A DNA stretch of 64,000 nt, from the NCBI RefSeq assembly GCF_041734735.1, contig NC_134878.1, positions 34,943,199 through 35,007,198 of the forward strand. The letters are read 5' to 3'. The notes under the pieces are model-generated. The model was not told the origin of the DNA, did not search any database, and saw only the letters and a list, made by a program, of their open reading frames with translations. The position numbers and the translations under genes were made by a program. Origin of the DNA: Babylonia areolata. Lineage: Eukaryota > Mollusca > Gastropoda > Neogastropoda > Buccinidae. Below are positions 22,858-35,504 of this stretch, piece after piece (within the stretch, counting starts at the first letter, position 1; each line of letters begins with the position of its first letter).

Positions 22858-24250
22858 ACTGTAGTCCATTCTGTCAAATCTCATGTGGATCAACCATCCA
22901 TTCTGTCCATCCCTTGAGGATAAGCAATCCATTCTGTCAACTCTCTAAGGATCTACAGTCCATTAGGTCAAGCCCCTCAGGATCTACAGTCCATTCTGTC
23001 AGTGTCTAAGGATCTACAATCCATTAGGTCAAGCCCCTCAGGATCTACAGTCCATTCTGTCAGTGTCTAAGGATCTACAATCCATTAGGTCAAGCCCCTC
23101 AGGATCTGCAGTCCATTCTGTCAGTGTCTAAGGATCTAAAGTCCATTCTGTATAGCCCCTCAGGATCTACAGTCCATTCTGTCAGTGTCTAAGGATCTAC
23201 AGTCCATTCTGTCTAGCCCCTCAGGATCTACAGTCCATTCTGTCAGTGTCTAAGGATCTACAATCCATTAGGTCAAGCCCCTCAGGATCTGCAGTCCATT
23301 CTGTCAGTGTCTAAGGATCTAAAGTCCATTCTGTATAGCCCCTCAGGATCTACAGTCCATTCTGTCAGTGTCTAAGGATCTACAATCCATTAGGTCAAGC
23401 CCCTCAGGATCTGCAGTCCATTCTGTCAGTGTCTAAGGATCTAAAGTCCATTAGGTCAAGCCCCTCAGGATCTCCAGTCCATTCTGTCAATGTCTAAGGA
23501 TCTACAGTCCATTCTGTCTAGCCCCTCAGGATCTACAGTCCATTCTGTCAATGTCTAAGGATCTACAGTCCATTCTGTCCAGCCCCTCAGGATCTATAGT
23601 CCATTCTGTCAATGTCTAAGGATGTACAGTCCATTCTGTCTAGCCTCTCAGGATCTACAGTCCATTCTGTCAGTGTCTAAGAATCTACAGTCCATTCTGT
23701 CAGTGTCTAAGGATCTACAGTCCATTCTGTCTAGCCCCTCAGGATCTACGGTCCATTCTGTCAATGTCTAAGGATCTACAGTCCATTCTGTCAATGTCTA
23801 AGGATCTACAGTCCATTCTGTCCAGCCCCTCAGGATCTACAGTCCATTCTGTCAATGTCTAAGGATCTACAGTTCATTCTGTCCAGCCCCTCAGGATCCA
23901 TAGTCAATTCTGTCAATGTCTAAGGATCTACAGTCCATTAGGTCAAGCCCCTCAGGATCTACAGTCCGTTCTGTCAGTGTCTAAGGATCTACAGTCCTTT
24001 CTGTCAGTGTCTAAGGATCTACAGTCCATTCTGTCCAGCCCCTCAGGATCTACAGTCCATTCTGTCAATGTCTAAGGATCTACAGTTCATTCTGTCCAGC
24101 CCCTCAGGATCTACAGTCAATTCTGTCAATGTCTAAGGATCTACAGTCCATTCTGTGAACTCCCTACGAATCTACATTCCATTCTGTCAACTCAAGGTGT
24201 GCAGTCCATTCTGTCAACCCACTGAGGATCCCAATTCTATTTTGAAATCT
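22858..24250. repeat. Minisatellite with a 61-bp two-part unit
   Basis: About 45 tandem copies of a 30-31 bp monomer with the core GGATCTACAGTCCATTCTGT. Two monomer types mostly alternate: one ending CAGTGTCTAA or CAATGTCTAA, and one ending in AGCCCCTCA. Together they make a dimer of about 61 bp. Some dimers carry a CCATTAGGTCAAG variant. The edges are more diverged than the centre. It lies between IP6K and the mariner copy and contains no gene. Confidence 0.95.
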
Positions 24251-26474
24251 CTAAGGATCAACTTTTGCATTGTGTCATGAAACATCACTGAGGAGTTGAA
24301 AACACATTCACACACCCTACCATTTACAGAAATAAAACAAAAAGGAGAATTTGTTACCTTTATCCTCTTTATCTGGTCTTTGGTTCTGAAACTGTGAATG
24401 CTTAAAATGTACATTGTGTGTGTGTATATGTGTGAATGTGTGTGTATTTGGTGAGATTTGTGTTCAGAATGCTATCATAGAAAATTAAAGATGTTTCCAA
24501 ACATTCAAAGTTATATAATTAAAAACTGTGATTTGTGCATTTGTTTACTTGTTCTTCCTCTGGAATAAGCAATCTTCAGCAGAAGGATGATGTGGAATAT
24601 GTTTAGAATTTGTAGTTTGTGCTTGACATATTTGTAAATTGTTTGATGTTTGTTTCCAGTTGTTATTTTTGGTTGTTTTTTTCGTCACAACTTGGAAGGT
24701 TCAGAAAGTGAGTGATTGATCTGTGGTTGAAATGTTTATCAAAGGTCCCCAGAATGGACGGATTGAATATAATACAATGATTTGCTAATACATCATGTAA
24801 TACATGCAGTTATGATATGAGTAATTGTACACACACACAAAATAATATGATTGAAGATTTGTAGCTTGAGAAGGCGCAAAGCCAGCTCTGGGACTAAAGA
24901 AATTACTGTTGACCAAGAAAGTGAAGTATGCATGGTGTTGCCTGCAGTGTGCATGTGTGTGTGTGCATGTGATGTGTGATGTATGTGTGTATGTAGTGTG
25001 TATGTGTCGGGCATGTGTGTGTGTGTGTGTGCGTGTGAGAGACAGACAGACAGACACAGAGAGAGAGAGAGAGAATATGAATGAATGGATCTTTTGTTTT
25101 CCAACCAAGGAGATGTAATGCTCATTGGCTTACAGATTTGAGAGAGAGAGGGGGGAGAACATGTTCTCACTCCATTACACAACTTGTGAATCAAAACTGC
25201 TCTACAGGGTGACGGTGCTTTGGAAAGGTTGACAGTCTTCAACTGTTTGTTGTTGTTCTTTTCTAACCCATGTTTGTAAACAAAGAGAGCAATCACCCAG
25301 TCATTGTTTCAGGTGTGTATGCATATGCGTATTGTAAAGTAAATTTTAATGTATTTTTTAGCAATGGTAAAATGTGCAAGATACAAAGTTAGAAGAAGAA
25401 TACTTTATTACCTGATACTTATTTTTCACTCGACTGTATTTTATGTACTCACTTATTTATTTTATTTTTGTTATTCACGAATAAAGATATAGGCATGGGG
25501 TTGTCATGAGCAGGTAAGATATTTATGTTCATTATAATAGTTGATAGTGGAGCTAGCAGCCATGACAGAACACACTGATTTAAAGGGGTCATCTGTTTTG
25601 ATGTCAGTGAGAAAAAAGAAATAAACTAGTTTTTCCCATACACATTGTATAAAGAACAAAGGACATTTCATGCACACATGCATAAACACACGTGTGTGCA
25701 CGTGCGCACACATGCACACACACACACACACACATGCATATATATATATATATACATATATATGCAGGCATACATATACACACACTTACACAGATCTGAA
25801 TAGTAACAGATGAAAATAAAATTACATGAAATTTAACAAAACAACTACCTTGTTGGCTTGTTGATGAATGGGTTACATTAACTTTTCCCCCCAGCTTAGT
25901 TGCAACACCAGCTTACAGCCATTAAATTAATGAACTCTTGCGAGCAAGCATTTATTTTATACAATTCTCTCTCTCTCTCTCCACACGTTCTGCCTCACAG
26001 CTGCATGCTCTCAACTTTTGTGAGGCTTTTGATTTAGAGAATATTGTGATGTGAATCATCATGAATAATTTAATATGTGTCTGTCTCTCAACAATAGAAC
26101 ATATGCCTTACTAACTTAGTAACAACATCACCAACTGTCAAGTTGTCACTATTCAATTATCAACCAGATATGACTCAGAAGATGTATCCCACATCCACTC
26201 TTCCAGTCCTTACCACTACAAGTTTTCGAAACTTATGTCTTGTAACCAGTTACTCCTGACCTGTAAACAAACAAATGACATCGGGGTTTTTGTTAAGTTA
26301 AAGATTTGGGAGGTTGTAAGGAATGTTACACCATAACTTTAGAGGTCCCAGACTGCTATGAGAGGAGCAATCTAATTTGAATAATCTGATGCTGCACATT
26401 CAAATTAAACCTTTGTATATCTGAGTTATTGTGTCTGTGTCTGTGTGTGTGACTGAAACCTAATTGAATGAAAC
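24251..26474. other. Non-coding stretch with CA, GA and TA microsatellites
   Basis: TG/CA and GA runs near 24955-25075, and a mixed CA then TA tract at 25688-25790. A CT run lies at 25968-25981. I find no open frame with gene-like content. Confidence 0.4.
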
Positions 26475-26625
26475 AGGAAACGAATGATGAGCGTCCAATG
26501 GCAGCTGTCTGTCGGCTCTACCTAGGTAGGCAGCCTGTTTGCAAATGACTGTCTGTAAAGCGCTTTGAGTTCGGTCTCTGACCGAAGATAGGCGTTACAT
26601 AAGTGTCCATATCATCAAACCTGCA
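26475..26625 (+). repeat. SINE-like repeat (type 3)
   Basis: The segment with CAATGGCAGCTGTCTGTCGG, TAGGTAGGCAGCCTGTT, GTAAAGCGCTTTGAG, GACCGAAGATAGGCG and a CATATCATCAA tail has the look of a SINE 3' module common in molluscs (from memory). It is a single copy in this window. Confidence 0.55.
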
Positions 26626-28709
26626 TTGCTGCACTCATACAAAGGCATGCAGTCACATTCCGGTCATAATCTTGTAGTTGTCTGGGCCAAGTAGTGGTCA
26701 AGGGAACCATCTCTTTTAAAAGCAAATGACCCTTGCATCAGACTGAAGGACTGATACACAGTTTTCACTTTATTTGTGTTTGTTTTAGGTGTGTGTTTTT
26801 TTGGGGGGGTTTTCAGAACGTCCCAAGGATTTGCTCACTGAACATACTCTGTGTCCTTACCATTTTCAGTGTCGTGTCAGGGACATGTATTTATGTGTTA
26901 TCAGAAGCCTCGGTTGTTAAACAGACCATGACTGACACGCACGTACCCAGTAGGTCTGTGCCATGAAAGGGTTGGCACACAACAGTAATGCATTGGTAAA
27001 ATGTGGGATGTGTGGATCTGGGAATACCACAGCTAACTAGAATCCTTTCATGTCAAACACATTGTGGCACATATGCTGTATTCTAGTGCAGAAAAATAGT
27101 GAAAAATATGTGCAGTCTTTTGCAGCATCTCTGACACTGTCAGAGTCATTCAAACCACCACAAATTATATAGTTACCATTATTACTGTCATCGTTGCTTA
27201 CAGCCCAGCTTACAGCAAAACGCTGTCAATAGCAGTCCTATAGAATATGAAAAGAAAGAAATATGGAGAGAAAAAAAATCAGACAATCACATTAAATTAT
27301 GCACATTTGAATAATACACATTAACCAAGAACATGCTTGTAACACTGATCAATCCATCATTTACCTGAGCATTAAAAAAGTAGCCTCAACACAAGTACAA
27401 TCATATAATTATCATACGCAAATTTATGAATAGAAAAACAGGCATACAGTACCAAATTACAATGCCAGTGGGCAACATCCTGGCTCTGAAAAAAAAAAAA
27501 AAAAAATTATCAATGTTATCATAATTGCTGTTGTTGTAAGTCAAGAAAAAAAAACAACAAGAAGTATTCAGGACTTCCTTTTTGGAAAGAAATATGAAAG
27601 GTGGACAGATCAGCAAAGAAAACATAAAGGGGCACACAACAGAAGTAAAAAGCCAGAAACAAAGAGGGACTGAAAAGAGTTCATTTCTAGTGATCACAGA
27701 ATTCCTGTTTACACCTGAAAGAGCCCCCAACATTCCAGTGGGGAAAATTGAATTGTGAAAATCAAAAACGAAAAAGTATTGAAAAAGAAAATGGCCTTAT
27801 TTCGGAAAGAGAAAAAAAAAAAAAATTAAAGAGGGCAGAACAAAACTTATTTTGAAACGTGGCGCTGGTATGACTAAGTCCTCTTGTTGATTTTGTTATA
27901 TTTTACGACAGATTGAGTCACTAGCATTCTGTGGCATTTTCGTGCAGTATATATTGGGGTAACACCAACAGGAGCTACTGCTCTTACCGGAAGAATGGGA
28001 AAAAAAAAACAAAGCACACTTTTTTCTTGGTCTAAAGAATACCAGACACGCTCATTTCAATTTATCATGACTACATGGATTACACATAACTTTACATGTA
28101 CACAAAGAAGGCAGAGATGAAATTTATGATTTTCTCTGGAGTGGACTGCCATTTTTGAGAGATCCATTGACTGCTGAATTTGGGGGAAATGGATCAGCGT
28201 GGCATGATTCTGAAGAGCTGTCAGTGCACTTTGTATGCTTGTAGTGCTGTAATTGGTTTTGGGGAACAAAAGTAATGCAGTACCAAGAAGACAAAGTCCA
28301 AACAAAGGATGATGATCATACCCTGACCTGAAAGCTCTGTCTTCTCTCACCTGGGTGTCACATGACAGCCCTTCACTGACTAGCATACTCCCAAGCAGCA
28401 GTCAAGGGGTTAAGGCCCTTGCTGTCATCATGTCTTTAGGAACGGAGGAAAGCGGATGTTGAAACCAGTCCTGGCAAAAGAGAATGTAACGTTATTTACA
28501 ACTAATGAATAAGATCTGGGAATAAATTTATGATTATTAAGAGGAAAATACACACCTGCTGCAGATTGCACTTATAAATGGAAGACTGTTTTGTTTTTTG
28601 TTGTTGTCTTATGTTCCTTATGGGACAATGCACATGCACTTTTCTTGTAGTCACAGTAATGTAGCCCCTGGAAAACAAACTGAAGCTTTTGATAAAATGA
28701 CATGGAAAT

Positions 28710-28741
<32 letters not shown>

Positions 28742-29067
28742 TTGTATCAAGGTTCTTCACTTAATTTGCCTTTTTGAGGTTTTTACTCAAAGCTTCTGAA
28801 AACACTTTGGAATTTTTAGGCATTGTCTCTTCAGTTTAATGCATGCATTATTGGTCTCAGTCTTAGCTGTGGTGGAATTTCATTCTACGTGGTAATTGTT
28901 ATTATTTCTGTTGCTGAAAGTGAAAAGGTACTAGCATTTCTTGTGAAACTGTAATTTGGAGATTCGATTTCTCGATCCAAGCCTGGAGTTTGTTTCAATC
29001 CTAAAGTGAACTTGTGTTGCACGTCTTTATGAAGTTAACCGGAAATTACAGTCAGACACCAGTTAAG
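26626..29067. other. Non-coding stretch
   Basis: I see only A-runs (27487-27507, 27808-27827) and a CA run (28709-28736). No exon, tRNA or repeat family recognised. Confidence 0.4.
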
Positions 29068-29069
29068 TA

Positions 29070-30387
29070 CGAGGGTCATTCAATAAATAAGGTGAATTTT
29101 TCGGTATAAGGACTTCTAATACAGATAGAAGCTTACTTTTTTTTCTTTTTCTTTTTGTTTTACTTCTTTTTCACATTGATTTAATTTGTTTTGCAGATTA
29201 AAAAAAAACTTTGAGAGTTTTGGCGATTAACAAAGATGGCCGACCAAGAAGCATGCTCCAGGATTGAACAGCGGTCAGTTATCAAGTTTTTGGTTGCTGA
29301 AGGGTGCAAACCATTTGAAATTCATAGGAGAATGTCAACTGTGTATGGTGCCACATGTTTCAGCCGAAAAAATGTCTACAAGTGGGCTAAATTGTTTAAA
29401 GAAGGACGGAGCAGTGTTGAGGATGAAGACAGGCCTGGAAGGCCTACAGAAGTGAGGTCTCCTGAGGTGATCGAATCAGTCAATGACCTCATTCAGTCTG
29501 ACAGAAGGGTGACAGTGGATGACATTGCAAGGACTTTGAGCTTATCTATTGGGACAGCACACAAAATTGTCCATGATGACCTTGGCTACTCGAAGGTCAG
29601 CTGCCGGTGGGTGCCAAAGATGCTTACTCCAGAGCACAAACAGAGGAGGGTCGAGTTGTCCCAGCAGTGTCTCTGCCGCTATGAGAAGGATGGTGATGAG
29701 TTTCTGAAGAAGGTGATCACATGTGACGAGACATGGGTTTGGCACTATGAGCCTGAGTCCAAACGGCAGTCCATGGAGTGGAAGCACGTAGGCTCTCCAG
29801 TGAAGAAGAAGTTCAAGTCCCAGCGGTCCACGAGGAAGGTGATGCTCACCGTTTTTTGGGATATGCAAGGCCCAATCACCATTTCATTCCTTGAGAAAGG
29901 AAGCACTGTGAACAGTGCCAACTACTGTGAACTGCTGAGGCAGGTCAAGAAAGACATGAAGAACAAACGCAGGGGTCATCAGTCAGAAGGAGTCATCTTG
30001 CATCATGACAACGCAAGGCCTCACACAGCAGCCCGAACGGTGCAGACCATCAACGAGCTGGGCTGGGAACTGCTCCCTTATCCCCCTTACAGCCCAGACC
30101 TTGCCCCTTCAGACTTTCACCTGTTTGGTCCCTTGAAAGCGTTCACGAGAGGCACGAAGTTTGAAAGTGACGATGAAGTCAAAAGTGTTGTGAGCGACTG
30201 GCTGAGACATCAGTCCAAAGATTTTTACGCTGAGGGAATACGGAAGCTTGTGCACAGATGGGAAAAGTGTGTGACAGTGCTGGGAGACTACGTTGAAAAA
30301 AAAAAAAAAGAAAAAAAAAAGTAAGCTTCTATCTGTATTAGAAGTCCTTATACCGAAAAATTCACCTTATTTATTGAATGACCCTCG
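29070..30387 (+). mobile_element. Mariner DNA transposon, copy 1, complete
   Basis: A TA-flanked element (TA at 29068-29069 and 30388-30389) with long terminal inverted repeats of about 70 bp beginning CGAGGGTCATTCAATAAATA. The inner part of each repeat includes AGAAGCTTAC and a T-run (or its complement). It contains one open transposase gene. A second copy in opposite orientation lies at 55618-56955. Everything needed by the family (TIRs, TA sites, DD34D transposase) is present. Confidence 0.96.
29236..30324 (+). CDS. Mariner transposase (DD34D)
   Basis: A 362-residue transposase that would bind the terminal repeats, cut the element out and insert it at TA. Residues 1-110 form the paired helix-turn-helix DNA-binding part with the PGRP linker at 67-70; WVPKML (125-130) is the family's dimer motif. 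The catalytic acids are Asp164 (TCDETW), Asp258 (HHDNARPH) and Asp293 (SPDLAPSD), with 34 residues between the last two. Length is normal for mariner (about 345-350) except for the C-terminus: an A-run encodes VEKKKKEKKK before the TAA, likely a slippage extension. The start follows a leader of 166 bases. No break is visible, so the protein could be active; that is inference. Confidence 0.96.
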   Translation: MADQEACSRIEQRSVIKFLVAEGCKPFEIHRRMSTVYGATCFSRKNVYKWAKLFKEGRSSVEDEDRPGRPTEVRSPEVIESVNDLIQSDRRVTVDDIARTLSLSIGTAHKIVHDDLGYSKVSCRWVPKMLTPEHKQRRVELSQQCLCRYEKDGDEFLKKVITCDETWVWHYEPESKRQSMEWKHVGSPVKKKFKSQRSTRKVMLTVFWDMQGPITISFLEKGSTVNSANYCELLRQVKKDMKNKRRGHQSEGVILHHDNARPHTAARTVQTINELGWELLPYPPYSPDLAPSDFHLFGPLKAFTRGTKFESDDEVKSVVSDWLRHQSKDFYAEGIRKLVHRWEKCVTVLGDYVEKKKKEKKK

Positions 30388-30654
30388 TATCATCGGACGT
30401 ACGTACCTTCTAACGCCATTGCAGCAGCATCACTCAATCACTCATACAATTCAACAATCCCTAACATACTGTGCAATTAATCGTCAAAATTATATATACT
30501 ATCTCCTGCATGATTAAAGCCACAAAACCCAAGGGTGTTTTCAACACAAAAATTCTTCATCCGAGGAACGTTCTACAATCAATCGGAGGAAACCAAATCA
30601 TTTACCTGTTTTATTTTCACACATTTACTCTCATTTTTGATCAGTCTGTTACAC

Positions 30655-30864
30655 CGCTGATTCACTGTTTGAAACACCGTTTATTTCGGTATGCCGGGAT
30701 TTGCGTCCTTGGGAATGGCACTTACTCCGATTTTCCTGACTCCACCCAGGTGTGAATGGGTACCTGACTTCCAATGGAGAAGCTGAACACGACGGAAGGA
30801 GAAGAATGGGGCCTGCCTTCCCTTACCAAACCCTGTAATAGCTGCAAAGGCCGTAATAGGTTAT

Positions 30865-30865
<1 letters not shown>
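30655..30865 (+). repeat. SINE-like repeat (type 4)
   Basis: CGTCCTTGGGAATGGCACTT, CTCCGATTTTCCTGACTCCA, CCCAGGTGTGAATGGGTACC, GACGGAAGGAG and CTTCCCTTACCAAACCC, then a T-run at 30870-30897. The CCCAGGTGTGAATGGGTACC box is one I know from dispersed short repeats of molluscs. Boundaries are approximate. Confidence 0.55.
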
Positions 30866-30899
<34 letters not shown>

Positions 30900-30900
<1 letters not shown>

Positions 30901-32147
30901 TCGTACTATGTGGGATGGGGAGTGTCATTTGCTACAGAAACAGATAGAAGTGGATCGGTGGTATGTCCATCCATTTAATTTTTCTGGAATTCTGCCTTCT
31001 TTGCATCCGTGTAAAACTTACGTGGCTGATAGTCAATGTCTGCTAGATTTATTATTTTTCATCTACATCGGATTTCCACAAACACATAACAGAAAATACA
31101 GTTTGATGCATTGAGCTTCTACGTTCTTCAGGAATATCACAAAGGAACGATTCACTATTCTCAAACAGATTGAACAGCTGCATAGATATACCAACTATCG
31201 TTAACGACAAATAAACGCTTTTGATTGATTTAATTTCGGGGGAAGAAGTGCAGTTTATCTGATTTCATTGTGAATCACAGATAGAATCTCAGTCATAAAC
31301 TTTCGTAGTCACACGTACGTTGTATCACAACCTTTAGATGAAAACGATCTGACAGTTCATGGGTCTACATTTCTTGCGGCATACATAACAGTCACAGACA
31401 ATGCAGTTCACTCGAATAAGGCTTGTGTAGACCAGCTGTCAACAAACATGGTTGATAGTGTGCTCATCATGGCAGGAAGTATATACTTCTATGTACATCT
31501 TATGACTCAAAACAATTTGTTAACAAACATGTCAAAATTGTTGCATCCAATGGAATGGCAGCTACAGGACATACATGATCAGAGGATACCAATAAACCCT
31601 GGTAGAACAAAATCGACATACATCGGAATTATTGAGGAAGGAGTAAGAGAACCGAAAGCTGGACATGCTGATTACTATGTAAGATTTTTCCATGAGCCAG
31701 ATGCAATGTCTCAGTCACGAAGTCTTGTAACACGTTGTATCACAACCATCGATGATCGAGAGTTGAGCACCATGCATGCAATGTCATTCTGATGAGGGTT
31801 ATTGTACGTAAGTAATGGTCATGTGCACCAGTTGGCGAATGTTCACAACTGACCATGCTGGGAATGCTTATTGGACAGACTGTGACGATAGAATAGATCG
31901 GTATCTGTCATGGGCCTCCCCCCCTCCTCCCTAACTCCCGTCCGTCCCTTTCTAAAGACGTGAAGCTGACCGATGGAGATTTTGTTGGAGTGGTGGTCAG
32001 TTGGCATCGTCAGTATAACTCAGTACTAATCATGAATTCAACCGTGTCATAATTATATAGAAAGAAAAGGGCACCAACAATGTCCATTTCAGAGCACCGG
32101 ACTGGGCAAAAGCTGAAGGAAGCTGTGTGAATTATCCCCAGGCCCAC
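30900..32147. other. Non-coding stretch with one unrecognised small ORF
   Basis: A frame at 31448-31792 (+) could encode 114 residues (MVDSVLIMAGSIYFYVHLM and on). I do not recognise it, it has no motif, and base use is like its surroundings. I would not call it a gene. Nothing else is seen. Confidence 0.35.
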
Positions 32148-32600
32148 AGCTGGTATTGTATTGTATAACGTTTTGTCAAAACAGATTTCCCAGGGTGAAA
32201 TTTGGGCTGCTCTCCTGGGGAGATCGTGTCGCTACAGCTACCAGTGTAGCGCCTCCCACATTTTTTTCCTCTCTCTTGTCTGCAAGTATATTATTTGTTT
32301 TGCTATCAAAGTTTTGTGCTTAGTTCTGCCAAGGACGGTCCTTTTGTTATCGTGGGTTCCATTTACGTGCGCAAAGTGCATGTAGCACACGTGTCCTCGG
32401 TTTACCGTCACATCCAAAACATCAGCACCCAGACCACCACTCTACGTCTAGCGGAGGGGGTGGGTGGTGGCGGGGCTTCGGGGGAGGAGTAAAAATCCCG
32501 GTCCATACATCACATAACCCAAACCTAAGGACACTGGTTTCCTGGCCGGGAACATTGCCACTTGCCCACCGCTTCACCGACCGGACTCAGGCTCTCTGAT
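32148..32600 (-). repeat. SINE-1 copy with another head
   Basis: Minus-strand SINE-1: the tail TATTGTATTGTATAA at the left, CCCAGGGTGAAATTTGGGCT, CTCCTGGGGAGATCGTGTCG and CGTGGGTTCC follow, then a tRNA-like head region near 32490-32600 (GGTTTCCTGGCCGGGAAC). The head differs from those at 63780-63866 and 39330-39416. Confidence 0.65.
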
Positions 32601-32907
32601 CCAGCACTTCGATCAGGAAGGGCTGCCGGTGTCGTTCCGATTCGCCTATTCCTGTTTCGCCTGCCACAAGACTGGTGATCCTGATTCTCCTATTTCCGGT
32701 TCGCCTGTGTACTTATGCAGGCTCTGTGTATGTAGTCTGTGTTAAAAAAAAAAAAAAAAAAGAAAAGAAAAAAAAAAGAGGCCCACTTTCTTCATTGCTC
32801 ACCTGGTCTCTTGTGTTGACGGTCTGGTTTCTATATCGGTGATTATGATGCTGCAAAATGTTTCCGCCTCCCTTACTTTGGTTAAGGACAAAGCTTTATC
32901 CTCGCGC

Positions 32908-32938
<31 letters not shown>

Positions 32939-33224
32939 AGAAAGAGAGAGCGGGAGAGAGAGGAGAGAGAGAAAGAGAGAGAGAACAGCGGAATAGGAGA
33001 AATGGGGCTGACGGACAGGCGAGTCAAACTCTCCAGAGTTCACCGAGGGTGGCGGCACGATTCAAGAGTTGGCGAAACAGCAATAGGTGAGTCGGTCCTG
33101 CATCGGACTGACCCTGGCTGTCGGCTCCTCATCTTGTGAATGTGCACACCAGTCATACGACCGCACGGGTGTTGTTACAATGATTGTCTAGAAAAAAAAT
33201 GGACACCACCAAGGGTGGGGATTT
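32601..33224. other. Stretch with CG/TG and GA tracts
   Basis: Contains an A-run (32744-32777), an alternating CG tract running directly into a TG tract (32901-32938) and a GA tract (32938-32985). No gene seen. Confidence 0.5.
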
Positions 33225-33430
33225 CATTGATAGGATTTTATTTTCTCCTTCCAACCGCATGGGTCGATCTTGATGAGTGGTCTGGGTGTTAGTTCCTTGG
33301 GTGAGGTAATGAAAACCGAGGTTCTGTGTTGTGCAGTTTCTTGCTTGTAAAAGAACCCACGACGCACCGTTCCTGGTAATATTCTACTGAAAGGCATCGA
33401 CTTCGATAAAGAAAAACGCAAGGAAGTGAT
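33225..33430 (+). repeat. SINE-1 body fragment
   Basis: TTCTCCTTCCAACCGCATGG, GAGTGGTCTGGGTGTTAG, AAAACCGAGGTTCTGTG, AAAAGAACCCACGACG and CGACTTCGATAAAGAAAAAC line up with the SINE-1 body of 21636-22030. The tRNA head and the tail are not visible. Confidence 0.6.
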
Positions 33431-34699
33431 AAATAAGAAAATGCAGCCACACGCGTTAATCTGGAATTTCCATTCGCTGAATATCTCTGACAAATACGTG
33501 ATTATCAGCTTTGTGACTGCACAATTCAAAAATTATCACCTTCTTTTCTTTTCTTTTTTTCTGGCGACTGCTATCTTTTAACACAAAGCTACGAAACATC
33601 AACAGGAAGAAATTATTACTACACGACACAATCACTTGCAAAATCCATTTTCATAACTAACGAAAATAACGGGTCGATATCCCTTGGACCACGTGTATGG
33701 GGTGCCTTTGACCCGCTGGGAAGAGGGGAAGGGGAGAAGGGGGGAAGGGGGGGGGGGGGGGGGGTCGACGAGGGGACGTGTAGACTTCTTTACAGCATAC
33801 AAAGGGAATGGAACAGGATGTGGAAGGGAGCAATCAAGGGAGGGGGATTGAGGGGGAGACCGGTGTCCACTATAAAACCCGTCCCCTTCTCAATTTGGTG
33901 CGATCACAGGCAGTGCTTGTGATACCACGTTACCGAGGAAAGTACAGAAATCATGTGGAAACAACAACAACAAAACATTTTGATGGGTAAGTGCAGTTTT
34001 TCATTCCCTTAATGGAACCACATGGGGTTGGGGGATGGAGGTCTTGTACCCCAGCAGACAGACGTTGAGAGACTTGGACTCGGATGATTTGTTCACTTTT
34101 AAGGCCATAGCCCCGTCATTATGTATCAAGGGGGATAACAGAATTGTACGCGCGTCATTGTAATTGTTAATGTTGGCAGAGCAGCTGCTTACAAAACCAA
34201 CAAAATGCAACCTAGAAAAAGTCTCTAGAACGGTGACAGAAGACACAACCAGAACGGGGATAATCCTCAACCCCATCGATCACCTAAAAACAAAACTAAA
34301 CAAAAAAACCAACAACAAAAAAACAACAACAAAACCACACACACACACACACACACACAACACACTTGGAAACCGTATCACAGCAGTGGTCGTGTGGTCT
34401 CACTGATTTCTGTTGTAGTCCAACAGAAAAAAACACGTCACACACTAATTACAATAAACGGCAGTGCTGAGAATATTTACACAGTTCGCCCTTCGTCCTC
34501 CTCCATGCTACTGCAACAATAGCTCCCTCTGAGGAGTTGTCAAGACACACTCAACTATGAATAGTTCAGTGTGTCAGACATTCAGGTTGTGTCATCCTCT
34601 CAGAGTTATGGAGGATTCGTCCAGGAATTAACAGTGGGGAAAAAAGAGAAAGCGTAACTGAACACACTCGTCTGGACACAACACTGGGCAGTGAACTGG
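33431..34699. other. Non-coding stretch
   Basis: Holds a G-run (33747-33764) and a CA tract (34336-34361). No coding sequence recognised. Confidence 0.4.
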
Positions 34700-35464
34700 G
34701 CTCTACACTGTTCTGGGCTGCGTCATGTTTGTTTTGAACTTAACTGTGTTGTGTTGTTTTGAACTGTGGTGTCGTGTTGCTTTGAACTGTGATGATGTAT
34801 TGTTTTGAACTAGCTACTGTGTTGTTGTGTTGTTTTAAACTGTGTTGTTTTGAACAGTGTGGTTTTGAACTGTGTTGTTGTGTTGTTTTAAACTGTGTTG
34901 TTTTGAACAGTGTGGTTTTGAACTGTGATGATGTATTGTTTTGAACTACCTACTATGTTGCCGTGTTGTTTCGAACTGTGTTGTTTAGTTTTGAACTGTA
35001 CTGTGTTGTTTTGAACTATACTGTTCTGAGCTGCGTCGGGTTTGTTTCGAACTGCGTTGTTGTGTTGTTTGGAACCGTGCTGTGTTGCATTGTTTCAAAC
35101 TGAGGTGTTGTTTTGTGCTGTTCTTGTAGATGTGTTATTTTGAACTGTTGTTTTGTTTTGAACTGCTGTTTTTATGTTGTTTTTGACCGTCGTTTCAGTG
35201 TTGTTGTGCTGTTAGAACTATGTTGTGTTGTGTTGCTGTATGTGTTGCTTTACACTGTGTTGTTTTGTTGTGTTATTTTGAACTCTGTTGTTTTGTCGTT
35301 TTGAACTCTGTAGATATGTTGTTTTAAATTGTATCGTTGTATTATTTTGAACTGTTATGTTGTTTTGAACCGTGTTTTGTGCTGTTTTGAACTGTGTTGT
35401 TTCAGAGTGTGTTGTCTTTTTTCAACATTGTGTTGTCATATTTTTTTTGTTTTGTTTTGTTTTG

Positions 35465-35504
<40 letters not shown>

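Noticed and set aside
22858-24250. Possible CRISPR array (regular 30-bp repeats)
   Set aside because: There are no unique spacers; both halves of the 61-bp unit are repeats. The genome is animal.
31448-31792. A 114-codon gene
   Set aside because: No recognisable domain, no codon bias against its surroundings, no splice or neighbour context.
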